Assembly (NCBI GenBank): GCA_019217005.1
Contig: JAHBNG010000039.1
Coordinates: 45,789 to 109,788, forward strand
From: Chloroflexi bacterium TSY
GTDB lineage: Bacteria; Chloroflexota; Anaerolineae; Caldilineales; Caldilineaceae
Length of the DNA stretch: 64,000 nucleotides
Reading direction: 5' to 3'
The first letter of the stretch is position 1. The number at the start of each line of letters is the position of its first letter. The notes under the pieces are model-generated. The model was not told the origin of the DNA. It made no database searches and saw only the letters and a list, made by a program, of their open reading frames with translations. Shown piece by piece: positions 17,779 to 26,795 of the stretch. The position numbers and the translations under genes are program-made.

Positions 17779-18921
17779 TTAGCTATCTTTCTTCTGGAGA
17801 ACGAATATGCCTGGAAAAAGTCCACCTGTATCGACAATGCGTACATGAACAATATTCAAATTCAGACCGCGTAATGCTTTGTTGACTGCATTACGCTTCC
17901 AAACCAGCATTGCAATACGCCCGCCTGGTTCCAGGATTGTTTCAGCCCCATGGAGAAAATCTCGAAATAAACTCGTGAAATTGACGTTTGCGCCGAGAAC
18001 TTTCCCGAACGGAGGGTTTGTGACAATTGCACGGATGCTATTGGCTGCATGAATTTCTGAAATATCGCGGGCATCTGCTTGTTTCAGGATCAATCGGTCA
18101 GCAAAACCCGCCGCAGAGAGGTTGCCTTGAGTCCATTCCACTGGTTTTTCATATCGATCGCTACCGTATAGAATATAGGAGGGAAGACATGTAGCTGCCT
18201 CAAGCAAAATTGTTCCCGAACCACAGAATGGCTCAAGCAACCGCGGACCTTTGAAGCCCCCCGTATGTGAGCCATTTGTCTGCCAGGGACAACAAGCTGT
18301 TTCGGACTGACTGACATTTGTGGGTTGCAGACCCGCCAAATGGAGAAGAGAAAAGGCCAAATTTGTTTTTATTGCAATGCGAGGTCGGAAAACATAATCA
18401 TATCGAAAGTCAAGCGGCTTGTTTGTCAATTGAAGCGCCACATAACAATTCTGCCGAAAGACATCAACTCGTACATTAATTTCGGGATACTTTAGATTGA
18501 CCTTCTTGCCATATCGGTTGACCAATGCAGCACCAGCAGTTTTTTGTACATCAACACTCGTAAACTCATGTTGACCACTCCGCTTGCTACTCACACGAAA
18601 TGTATCTGCTTTGGTCAGACCGGGCACATCGAGTTGTCCTATCACCTCTCGAATCTGGTCAAGTTGCTTCATGGTTGATTCAGGGGAAAGTGAGAAGTAA
18701 TGGAGTGGCTGATGGATGTGATGAATTGACCGCATCTGCTTGACAACTGGCCATACTTTGTCCATTGGCTCGGCTGTGTGCAGCTGAATGTAGCCTCCTA
18801 AGCCATGAGGTTGGCGCTCGAATGTACATTCGGACAACTGGTTTGCCTGAAACCGGAGCCGGCATTCATCGATGACAACATCCTCTAAACCGGGATTGGT
18901 GGTAAAAATCAATTCTGGCAT
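17779..18921 (-). CDS. THUMP-domain RNA methyltransferase (TrmN/RlmL-like)
   Basis: 380 residues from the ATG at 18921 (MPELIFTTNPGLEDVV); an ATG at 18990 gives an unlikely N-terminal extension. The N-terminal THUMP-like part (to about residue 165) is followed by an N6-adenine/N2-guanine methyltransferase domain with LLEPFCGSGTILLEAA (SAM motif) and the catalytic VTNPPFGKVLG (NPPF). Enzymes of this class methylate a guanine in tRNA (position 6, TrmN type) or rRNA. Product specificity cannot be told from the sequence. It is divergent from the Rieske gene and probably cotranscribed with the gene ending at 16467. Confidence 0.85.
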   Translation of the reverse strand: MPELIFTTNPGLEDVVIDECRLRFQANQLSECTFERQPHGLGGYIQLHTAEPMDKVWPVVKQMRSIHHIHQPLHYFSLSPESTMKQLDQIREVIGQLDVPGLTKADTFRVSSKRSGQHEFTSVDVQKTAGAALVNRYGKKVNLKYPEINVRVDVFRQNCYVALQLTNKPLDFRYDYVFRPRIAIKTNLAFSLLHLAGLQPTNVSQSETACCPWQTNGSHTGGFKGPRLLEPFCGSGTILLEAATCLPSYILYGSDRYEKPVEWTQGNLSAAGFADRLILKQADARDISEIHAANSIRAIVTNPPFGKVLGANVNFTSLFRDFLHGAETILEPGGRIAMLVWKRNAVNKALRGLNLNIVHVRIVDTGGLFPGIFVLQKKDS

Positions 18922-19189
18922 AGATAAGGCGTTACCTGTCCAAAAGTACAGCAATAATCTGGCCAATCTACCATATGCACACGCAAGCAAAATAGTGTAT
19001 GCTGGAAAGGCTTACTCCATCAATTTAACCACGAAGTCCGTAATCGTCCAAGTTATACTCTGCACTGCCATAGATGGCCACGAACAACCACTGCGTGAAG
19101 AGAATAGATTTGGCCACTTATGATCGAGCCGAACAGGCGAATTCATTCTCGTCTATGAGCCGGTGCAGCATCATGAAGGAGATATCACA

Positions 19190-21043
19190 ATGCCTCTTGC
19201 AATCAAATCCCCAGATGATCTAAAACCACGTCACTCTCAAACACCAAATTTCGTAAACGTTGCAGAATTTGCGGAATTAGAAACGAATCAGTGCCTCACC
19301 GTCCATGCAAATGGTCACGTCATTGCGCTCTTTATGCACCAGGAACAAGTCTACGCAGTTGATAATCGCTGTCCCCACATGGGCTTTCCACTCGATAAAG
19401 GAACCGTTCAAGATGGCATCCTCACCTGCCATTGGCACCATGCCCGCTTTGATTTAGCCAGTGGCGGCACGTTTGACCAATTCGCTGATGACGTTCGGGC
19501 GTTTCCAGTTGAGGTTCGTGGTGAAAACGGGAACCGCCAGATTTGGGTCGACGTGGGGGCTATAGTTGATGAACGGACCCGTCAACGAGATCGTCTACTC
19601 GTTGGTCTCGAGCGCGATATCCCACTTGTGTTGGGCAAAGCTGCTCTAGTGCTGATGGATCAAGGTGGTGACCCGGTAGAGCCATTTCGCGCGGGAGTGC
19701 TGTTCGGCTCACGCTTCCGGATTGGTGGATGGGGGCAGGGGCTCACAATGCATGTCTGCTTGATGAATATGCAGCCTTATCTGGAAGAATCAGAACGACC
19801 ACGCGCCATGTTTCACGGGCTTTCAGCAGTGGCCCGTGATAGCGTGGGGCACCCTCCCCGTTTTACGGTACGTCCCCTGCCGGATAAAGAGCCATCTATG
19901 AGTACAGAGCAATATATTGCAACCCTCAAGCGCTGGTTTCGTCAATTCATCGAAGTACGCGATGCTGAAGGTGCGGAACGATGCATTGTATCGGCCATTC
20001 GAGCAGGCGCAACCGCAGAGCAGATGGCGGACATGCTTTTTGCTGCTGTAACAGACCATCGCTATATCGATGTTGGTCATCCGGCAGATTTTACAAATAA
20101 GGCATTTGAGGCGCTTGACATCGTTGGCTGGGATGATGCTGAAATCCTGCTGACAAGTCTAGTTTCTGGGTACGCCAATGCCGCACGAATGGAAGAGTCC
20201 AACGCCTGGCGGTACCCAATCGATTTGATTTCGATTCTGGGTGATACTTTTACCCAGCTTGATGATATCGTGAATTCTGCACAGGGTTTGGCTAGCTGGC
20301 AAGGGAAGCACGCATTGGTTCCGATATTGTTAGCAGATGATCCACAGGCTACGGTTGATAGTCTACTGGAGGCACTACGTGCGGGTGCATCGATGGTCGA
20401 TTTGGCCGAAACCGTAACGTATGCAGCAGCATTGCGGGTTGCCCAGTTTCACACCAGCAACGAGTTTGGTGATTGGGATACTGCTCTGCATACTTTCACC
20501 TTTTCGAACGCCATCCTGCGGGGACTCAAGCGCGCGCCCTCGGTCGAGTTGTTACGCGGTGTTTTTGATGCTGCAATGAGTATTTACCTGGATCGCTTTT
20601 TGAACATCCCGACTGCTCGACTGCCGGAGCCTCGCTCCAATGGCAATGGTGCACACCAGACCTCATCTGAAATTTTATCGGCGCTTCCCAATCTATTGGA
20701 CGAACAGCAGCGCGTCAATCAATCTGCGCGTCTCGTTGCTGACTATCTGTATGACGAAGGCGAACCCGAGGCGCTGTTGGCATTGTTGGGCAAACTCCTG
20801 TTGCGTGAAGATCGCGATTTTCACACGATTCAATGTGTCGAGGCAGCGATTCAGATGTATAAGACTCTGGAAGGTATGCCGGAAGCGACAAATGTTCTCG
20901 TTTCAGCAATTCGCTACTTAGCGGCCCATTCACCAACCGTGCGGGCGCAGGGGCAGACCTATCAGATTGCGTATCGATTACATATTGGGGATAATTTGTT
21001 TGAAGAGGATGGGGGTGGTTCAGAATTAGGTTTACACTTTTGA
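19190..21043 (+). CDS. Rieske [2Fe-2S] domain protein with long helical C-terminus
   Basis: 617 residues from the ATG at 19190, which has AAGGAGA about 10 bases upstream. Residues about 20-115 form a Rieske ferredoxin-like domain with CPHMGFPLDKG and CHWHHARFD supplying two Cys and two His ligands. The remaining 500 residues are mostly helical and rich in Ala, Leu and Glu, with no motif I recognise. A redox role is likely but the partner is unknown. The last residues, GGGSELGLHF, are encoded by a 155-bp mobile element (21012-21166) inserted near the original stop. Without it the protein would end FEEDAA. Confidence 0.82.
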   Translation: MPLAIKSPDDLKPRHSQTPNFVNVAEFAELETNQCLTVHANGHVIALFMHQEQVYAVDNRCPHMGFPLDKGTVQDGILTCHWHHARFDLASGGTFDQFADDVRAFPVEVRGENGNRQIWVDVGAIVDERTRQRDRLLVGLERDIPLVLGKAALVLMDQGGDPVEPFRAGVLFGSRFRIGGWGQGLTMHVCLMNMQPYLEESERPRAMFHGLSAVARDSVGHPPRFTVRPLPDKEPSMSTEQYIATLKRWFRQFIEVRDAEGAERCIVSAIRAGATAEQMADMLFAAVTDHRYIDVGHPADFTNKAFEALDIVGWDDAEILLTSLVSGYANAARMEESNAWRYPIDLISILGDTFTQLDDIVNSAQGLASWQGKHALVPILLADDPQATVDSLLEALRAGASMVDLAETVTYAAALRVAQFHTSNEFGDWDTALHTFTFSNAILRGLKRAPSVELLRGVFDAAMSIYLDRFLNIPTARLPEPRSNGNGAHQTSSEILSALPNLLDEQQRVNQSARLVADYLYDEGEPEALLALLGKLLLREDRDFHTIQCVEAAIQMYKTLEGMPEATNVLVSAIRYLAAHSPTVRAQGQTYQIAYRLHIGDNLFEEDGGGSELGLHF

Positions 21044-21166
21044 TACATAGACAAAAATCTATATGAGGTCATTTTCTGCCTGAGCATGGCTCAAATTAGA
21101 AAATATAAACATCTTTTCTCTTTGCAAAAATGTAAACCTAATTGTCCGCCTAAAATGAACCACCCC
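21012..21166. mobile_element. 155-bp MITE-like element, copy 1
   Basis: Starts GGGGTGGTTCAGAATTAGG and ends TAAAATGAACCACCCC. The flanking 8-bp direct repeat AGAGGATG is at 21004-21011 and 21167-21174. Copy 2 at 34137-34291 has the same length, the same ends and the shared inner words TAGGTTTACACTTTT and AAAAATCTATATGAG. There is no transposase. Removing the element and one AGAGGATG gives GAGGATGCAGCGTGA, a natural stop for the Rieske gene. Confidence 0.92.
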
Positions 21167-21501
21167 AGAGGATGCAGCGTGAAATGATTTGGGGAATATC
21201 TCAATCGAGTCTGTATAAACACACTTGTCGCGAGATCTGCCAATTACGTGGAACAACTATACGACTTCAGGCTCCATGAGTGCTTGCTCAATCAAGGCAG
21301 TAGCCTTATCCGCTTCCCGGTATTTTTGATAGACAGCCTTCATGTGCTGCACATTCGTCTTGATCTCAGCATTTTTCAATACAGAATCCACTCTCTTGGC
21401 AATATCCATTGCTGACTCTTGATTCATATCGCCGCGTACACCAAGACCATGATGTTCTATACGGACTGCGTTGCTATCTTCATCAGTATATCCTGCAGAA
21501 T

Positions 21502-21716
21502 CAGTAGATCCAAATTTGGCGTTTTTGGCGATTTTCAGTCGAGATTGCAGGGATTTTGGAGTCATTTATTCAGATTTCGGTTACAGAAAACAACCTATTT
21601 CATATCTGAAAATCGCCCAAATCTAACGCAAAAACTAGATATCGACCGGCAAATTTGTATTTATGTCAACTGTTTAGCCAGAATTCTCTCTCAAAACCTG
21701 AAATTTGGATCTACTG
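21502..21716. mobile_element. 215-bp MITE-like element, copy A
   Basis: Begins CAGTAGATCCAAATTT and ends with its reverse complement. The flanking 5-bp repeat AGAAT is at 21497-21501 and 21717-21721. It is nearly identical to copy B but in the opposite orientation. No protein is encoded. Confidence 0.92.
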
Positions 21717-21905
21717 AGAATAGACAATCATGGGCACGCCAAAGAAGATGCATTCGTTAATCGTTGTAATCCCGCCGTGGCAAAGCATGAGGTCAGCGTG
21801 GCGCAAAACGTCGAGCTGTGGTACAGAGGAAAACGCTTTTACGTTGGGCGGTAGTGTACCTAAGTCATCAGTCGAAACCTGTGGCCCAGTGGAGAGCAGA
21901 AGCCT

Positions 21906-22120
21906 CAGTAGATCCAAATTTCAGGTTTTGAGAGAGAATTCTGGCTAAACAGTTGACATAAATACAAATTTGCCGGTCGATATCTAGTTTTTGCGTTAGA
22001 TTTGGGCGATTTTCAGATATGAAATAGGTTGTTTTCTGTAACCGAAATCTGAATAAATGACTCCAAAATCCCTGCAATCTCGACTGAAAATCGCCAAAAA
22101 CGCCAAATTTGGATCTACTG
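21906..22120. mobile_element. 215-bp MITE-like element, copy B (inverted relative to A)
   Basis: Same length and same 16-bp terminal inverted repeats as copy A. The flanks are AGCCT (21901-21905) and AGACT (22121-22125), a 5-bp target duplication with one change. It interrupts the same glycosyltransferase about 190 bases away from copy A. Confidence 0.9.
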
Positions 22121-23084
22121 AGACTATAATGAGGCCGCTTCGCAAATGCTTGAACCACACGCTGGAAGTAGTCTAAGTCGCCCACAATAGACCCCATTGC
22201 ACAATAGACAATGGGGACTTTCGTGCCTGATACGTCTGGTTGCGTCATATAGGCAAACGCCTCGCTAAAATCGGAATCTATATTGGTTTGCGTGCGTTTC
22301 AGAAAGATCTGTGGACCAACAAACCACTCTAGATCCTCTTCACGAATAGCATTTGGCAAGTCCAACTCCCAAGCGTTTAGAAATAGAGTTGGAACATGTC
22401 GAAAGAACAGAGCAGGCCAATGGTCTGTATTGAATTGTCTTATATCAAATCCGCGATTTTCGGCCAGCTTGTAGATAGTTGAATATCTATATACGTTCGA
22501 ATGACGATCATTGCCGCTATAGCAATAACGCGCAACAGGTAGGACAACCTTACGCTTTAAACGTTTAGTCCGTCGTATGGCTTCAATCTTGAGGCGTTGA
22601 GCAATGGTCTTACCCGGTTGTAGCGTCGATCCAAGTGGAGGAACGCCATAGCCACTGCGTGTCCCTGTCCAACATTGATAGAGTAGCGTGCGAATATTGT
22701 GAGATGCTGCAATAATAATGTATGCGCTGAGTTCCTCGTCAATCAGCAATAGGTCAGGTGCTAGTTGCTTCAGCACTTCATCCAATTCACGCTGTTCTAA
22801 AAAGTGCTCACGCGGTCCTTCACGGTTTTTATGCACAAGCGCCTCTCGTTCGAGCAAGACAAATTCAAACCCCTGTGCCTTTACGCCTGCAGAGACATAA
22901 AACGCACTAACAATGGTAAGTCGATGCCCTTGTTGTCGCAAACGATCGGCAACATGATAACAGGAATTTAGATGGCTAGTGTAGCGTGTAGTCAGAAAGA
23001 CGATATGCGCCATATTGTGTTTACCTCGCAGTAGTGGCAATTATATCGTTACGTGGATTCGGGATCTTGGATCACCTTCTCCTG

Positions 23085-23879
23085 CTAGATTGTCATCCCC
23101 AGCCGCTTCATGGTTGCCCCTGCAACGTCAATGACAGAGGAGATTTCTTGGGCTGTTAATCTATTGCGATGTTTTCCGACACTATCAACCCGTAGAACTT
23201 TGTGATCAAACTGAGATGGGTCAACGTCTAGAAAAGTGCCCAATGCCTTGAGAACCTGTTGAGGATTCAATACCAACTCTTCGTACCGAATGATGTGGAG
23301 CTTGTCTGCATACCGCTCCATCATGGCAATCGATTTGACCCAGCGTGTAGCAACGGCCTTAGCCTCACGGAGTTCCTCTCGAAAATAGGAGCTCCAGATC
23401 GTTCGAGCGGCCCTTACAACTGAGCTAGCAAGATCTCGCGGATCGCGGTAGATAAAGATGCATTTTAGCGCTGCGTCCTCTGTCAACTTACCAAGCTGAA
23501 ACATATAGTCTGGGTGTTTATCGCCAACGACAGCTGCCTGCGGGTAGAGATGTCGCAATCCACCGCCGATGGCGGCTGCGTTAACGCAAGCAGTGTCCTG
23601 ACGGCGCACTGCCGCAAGATAGCGCATTACAAAGAAAAGATTTTGTAGCGCATGAATCCCTTTTATCTTGTTCTGGTTCTTAACAGCCAGCGAAAACGGA
23701 AAATTTCACCTGTGGAGCCAGCAGCGGCCGACAGCTAATGCATGGGTATTGTACGATTCCCCCATGCTAAAAAAGTTTCCAAACTCGTTGGTTAGCATTA
23801 TCGCAGGGTGGGTATTACAAAGTATTGTAAGAATCGATGTCCCGGACCGGTGATGATAGATGCCATTCGAGACTCCCAT
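23085..23879 (-). pseudogene. Sulfotransferase family gene with an in-frame stop
   Basis: An intact ORF of 180 residues runs from 23627 to 23085 and contains FIYRDPRDLASSVVRAAR (3'-phosphosulfate-binding region) and RYEELVLNPQQVLKALG, typical of PAPS-dependent sulfotransferases. The same frame continues upstream to an ATG at 23879 and includes HHRSGTSILTILCNTHPAIM, the 5'-phosphosulfate loop, but a TGA at 23706-23708 breaks it. The whole would be about 264 residues, a usual length. It would have sulfated a hydroxyl on the cluster's product or a glycan. A degenerate insertion sequence starts 12 bases upstream. Confidence 0.8.
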
Positions 23880-23891
23880 TTTCAGTATCTT

Positions 23892-25436
23892 ACTCGATAG
23901 TTGTGAAATGAAGGTTTTCCAATTTTGACAAAAGAGACAAAAGTCATCTCAATAGATTGCATCAAGAAAAAAGTGCAGAAAAGGAGCCATCAAGATGCAA
24001 TTGCCGATAGTAAATGTAGCGCCACTGGTCAAGGAGCATAGCGAAACCTTTCGCTCAGTATTTGCCAATCGTAAACAGTTTCGCCACTTTGAAAACTATC
24101 TGACGGGTCTGATGGTCTTGGACAACAAAAGCATGGCAAATATTGCCCGTTGCATTCTAGATAGTGCAGATAAGACGAATGTATCACGGTATCTGAGTGA
24201 AGCTCCTTGGCGAGCCGAAAAACTCAATGATGAGCGTATAGTCAGAGACAGCACAATACCAACATTCAGAGTCAGAATCGGTATTAGCGATTGACGATAC
24301 ACTATGTGAACATGTGGGAAGTCTGTTCGAGTATATCGACACCCACTACAATCATAGCAATGGTCAGCATCCACTGGCTCATAACTTAGTCACAAGTCAC
24401 TATGTCAGTGGCGCTATCCGTTTTCCGGTCGATGCAAGTATCTACCGACGGTACGAAGAGTTTACCGACTGGGAAGCATTTGTGGAAAAACATTTCCTAG
24501 TGACCGAGATTCCCAAGAAAAAGAAAGAACGAACCGCTTTTCATAAACGAGTGGATAGCCACCTATTAACTGACCCCGCCTTTCGAGAGCGAGACGAAGC
24601 GTTTAAGACCAAGATAACCATTGCCAGTGAACTGGTTGAAAAAGCTGTTGAACGAACCCTTATCTTTGGTTGGGCTCTCTTCGATGGTTGGTATCTCGCT
24701 CCAGATTTTCTAGCTGTACTCGATCGTCTGAATAAAGATTGGATCAGCATCTTGAAGTGCAATCGCAATCTGGAGACAAATAGTTTTCGTTTGCGGGATG
24801 AAGATGGTCAGCCGATAACTTTCGAGGGGCCACATATTAAAGTCAAAGAGTTGGTCCCCTACATCCCCCCCAGAATGCCTACAAGCCTGTCACCATTGAT
24901 GGTCGTACTTACTACACCTTTACCATGACTGTGCGTATCCCTTCTATCGGCAAGGTACGCATCGTGATTAGTTTTGATAATCCTGAATTGCAAGACAATT
25001 ATGCCGTTTTAGTGACCAATCGCACCGACTGTAATGCCAAACGCATTCTCTCGATTTACCTGCTTCGTTGGCCTATCGAGACGGTTTATCAGGATGGTAA
25101 ACAACTGCTTGGTCTTGATGAATATTGCATGCGAACTGCCCACGCCTTTCAAAAACATTGGTCTCTGGTCTTCGTGGCTTATTCTCTCTTGCACCTTGAT
25201 TGTTTGGGACCATCATTGGCTAAAACTCAATTCTCGCCCAGCAAATCCCTTGGTGAGGCTACCCGGCAGCAAACTCAGTCACTGATTCAAGATCTCATCT
25301 TGACGGCTCATGATGCCTTGAATGACGGACAGGAGATTGCGGAGGTCTTCGCTACCCTTTTCGCCAAACGGCAGGTCTGCTCTGCTTAATTTGACTTTGT
25401 CAAATCTGGCACCTGCTCAAAATACAACTATCGAGT
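23892..25436 (+). mobile_element. Degenerate insertion sequence (IS701-like)
   Basis: Terminal inverted repeats ACTCGATAGTTGT (23892-23904) and ACAACTATCGAGT (25424-25436) bound 1545 bases holding a broken transposase. The flanks ATCTT and ATATT differ at one base, so any 5-bp target duplication has decayed. It lies between the sulfotransferase remnant and a glycosyltransferase gene. Confidence 0.85.
23995..25389 (+). pseudogene. Frameshifted IS701-type DDE transposase
   Basis: Three reading frames in succession (23995-24294, 24314-24928, 24925-25389) together read as one DDE transposase. The first gives FRHFENYLTGLMVLDNKSM and the second YNHSNGQHPLAHNLVTSHYV and FGWALFDGWYLAPDFLA (second Asp). 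The third gives LLRWPIETVYQDGKQLLGLD (catalytic Glu region). The first Asp falls in AIDDTLCEHVG, read across the first shift. At least two frameshifts make it inactive. Confidence 0.85.
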
Positions 25437-25439
25437 ATA

Positions 25440-26522
25440 TTATGTGTATTCCGCTATGTGCACACCATTATGCACATCCAAAGTATGCTGCATGATGGCC
25501 GTAACTTTATCTGCATAGACATCAATATTCATGCTTTCTTCCACCACTTGTCGTGCGTTCATGCTTAAGCGGTGCTGTTTAATTGGGCAATGCCACAAGG
25601 AGAGTATAGCTTCTCGAAGTGCGTTTGCATCTGCCGGTGGAACATAAACGCCAGTCTCATCGTGTATTACATAGTCGGCAATACCCTTAGTCTGTGTTAC
25701 GATAACTGATTTCCCCATAGCCATTGCTTCAAGCAGCGTCGTTGACCCTGCCGCGTAATCAATATCAAATAGGGGAACAACGACGAGACGAGCCCTGGCG
25801 TAGAGAGATCGCAGTTCTGTATATGGTATATGGCTGAGAACGGTTACGTTCGCTGTCGAAGCAATATCAATACCCCGAGTTGACCAGGGACTAGATGCCA
25901 CGACAACGAGTCGGATGTTGGTTCCAGTAAGTGCTTGAAATAGTAATTCATAATCTCGTTGCTCTAGACCAACCGTCAAGATAAAGTCCTCAACATCAAG
26001 AGCAAGCGGCCTAAAAAATTGCTGGTCGACATTGTGATAAACAAAATCTGCTCTTGATTCCGGCAACCCGAGTCGATTGACTGCGTAATCAATTTGCGCG
26101 TGAGAATTCGATATTACATGAGAAAATGTTTTATGGATCGGCCACATTCGAAAGAACTGCTTCTTAAAGGAAGATGACAATCGATGGGCCATCACAATGT
26201 GAGGCTGTTCTGCCTTGATGATCGACGACAGAATGGCCCAAGGAATCGCCAGTTTTTCAGAAGTCGAGTAGACAATATTGTGCCCCGAATAGCGAGCAAG
26301 GGCATATGCTGCCTCAACAAAATCCAGCTTGGCAACCATTTCAACTTGCCGTACCCAGCTATACCAGATTGCATTGGAGAGATCGTAACTTACCAAGGTT
26401 GAACCTAGTCTACGGCCGATTTCTACATAATCCCGGCGAGGTTCATGATCGCACTCTTGCCCTGAAGAAGGCTGGGTGTGCTTTTTGAGTTGATTGCCAA
26501 CTAGAATTAATGAGCTTTTCAT
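25440..26522 (-). CDS. Glycosyltransferase family 4-like protein
   Basis: 360 residues. The C-terminal GT-B half contains ILTVGLEQRDYELLFQAL, ARARLVVVPLFDIDYAAGS and TTLLEAMAMGKSVIVTQTKG, the EX7E-type donor-binding region (here with one Glu in LLEAMA), and YVIHDETGVYVPPADANALR. The N-terminal half has HNIVYSTSEKLAIPW and weaker similarity. It would transfer a sugar from a nucleotide donor in the cytoplasm. It is on the same strand as the NRPS genes and is the only intact glycosyltransferase of the cluster. Its N-terminus lacks the usual glycine-rich loop. Confidence 0.82.
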   Translation of the reverse strand: MKSSLILVGNQLKKHTQPSSGQECDHEPRRDYVEIGRRLGSTLVSYDLSNAIWYSWVRQVEMVAKLDFVEAAYALARYSGHNIVYSTSEKLAIPWAILSSIIKAEQPHIVMAHRLSSSFKKQFFRMWPIHKTFSHVISNSHAQIDYAVNRLGLPESRADFVYHNVDQQFFRPLALDVEDFILTVGLEQRDYELLFQALTGTNIRLVVVASSPWSTRGIDIASTANVTVLSHIPYTELRSLYARARLVVVPLFDIDYAAGSTTLLEAMAMGKSVIVTQTKGIADYVIHDETGVYVPPADANALREAILSLWHCPIKQHRLSMNARQVVEESMNIDVYADKVTAIMQHTLDVHNGVHIAEYT

Positions 26523-26593
26523 TGTAGGTTATCATTGGGCACAACGTAAACTGCGTTTCTTGATATTTTTGTTGCAGAGAAGAACACCGAATA

Positions 26594-26682
26594 CTTAGTG
26601 CTTATCCGAAAAGTTCTGTGACGACCCATTCTTACCCGAGAAGCTGGTGGGACTCACAACCACTTTTCGGATAGGTTCTTAG
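26594..26682. repeat. Short TIR element, copy 3 (71-bp core)
   Basis: Core 26603-26673, with the same ends and length as copies 1 and 2 and the same orientation as copy 2. It is followed after 14 bases by a member of the long-hairpin family, so two repeat types are stacked in the gap between the glycosyltransferase and NRPS genes. Confidence 0.8.
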
Positions 26683-26696
26683 TTTACGAAGACTCG

Positions 26697-26795
26697 AGGA
26701 ATCGGAATTAAATAACTTGCTGATAGATTTCTTCGGCTTCTTTGCTCGCGAGACGAATATGTTCAACTTACATATTGCTCCTTTCTAAACGATCT
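26697..26795. repeat. Long-hairpin family element, copy 2 (divergent)
   Basis: The left end is AGGAATCGGAATTAAATAAC followed by TTG; the right end read in reverse is TAGAAAGGAGCAATATGTAA followed by GTTG. The ends match copies at 14138 and 44727 loosely. It touches the stop codon of the NRPS gene at 26794. Confidence 0.5.

Larger units (their letters stand above)
21257..23013 (-). pseudogene. UDP-glucosyltransferase-like (MGT/GT1) gene split by two MITEs
   Basis: Start ATG at 23013 (MAHIVFLTTRYTSHLNS) with GAGGT upstream. The N-terminal part runs to AKRPHY. The middle part, in another ORF, reads RLLLSTGPQVSTDDLG, NVKAFSSVPQLDVLRHADL and LCHGGITTINECIFFGVPM, the GT1 nucleotide-sugar binding motif. 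The C-terminal part reads AGYTDEDSNAVRIEHHGLG. Two 215-bp elements (21502-21716 and 21906-22120) separate these parts. Removing both with one 5-bp target copy each leaves 1317 bases, exactly 439 codons. The enzyme would have glycosylated a small molecule, presumably the NRPS product. As it stands it encodes a protein lacking the donor site. Confidence 0.88.

Noticed and set aside
16467..17852. Active metallopeptidase assignment for the peptidase MA-like protein
   Set aside because: The position where HExxH should be reads HHYIMSRL, so zinc catalysis is not supported.
24314..24928. Separate functional protein between the two other transposase pieces
   Set aside because: It reads continuously, across frameshifts, with the frames on either side as one DDE transposase bounded by inverted repeats.
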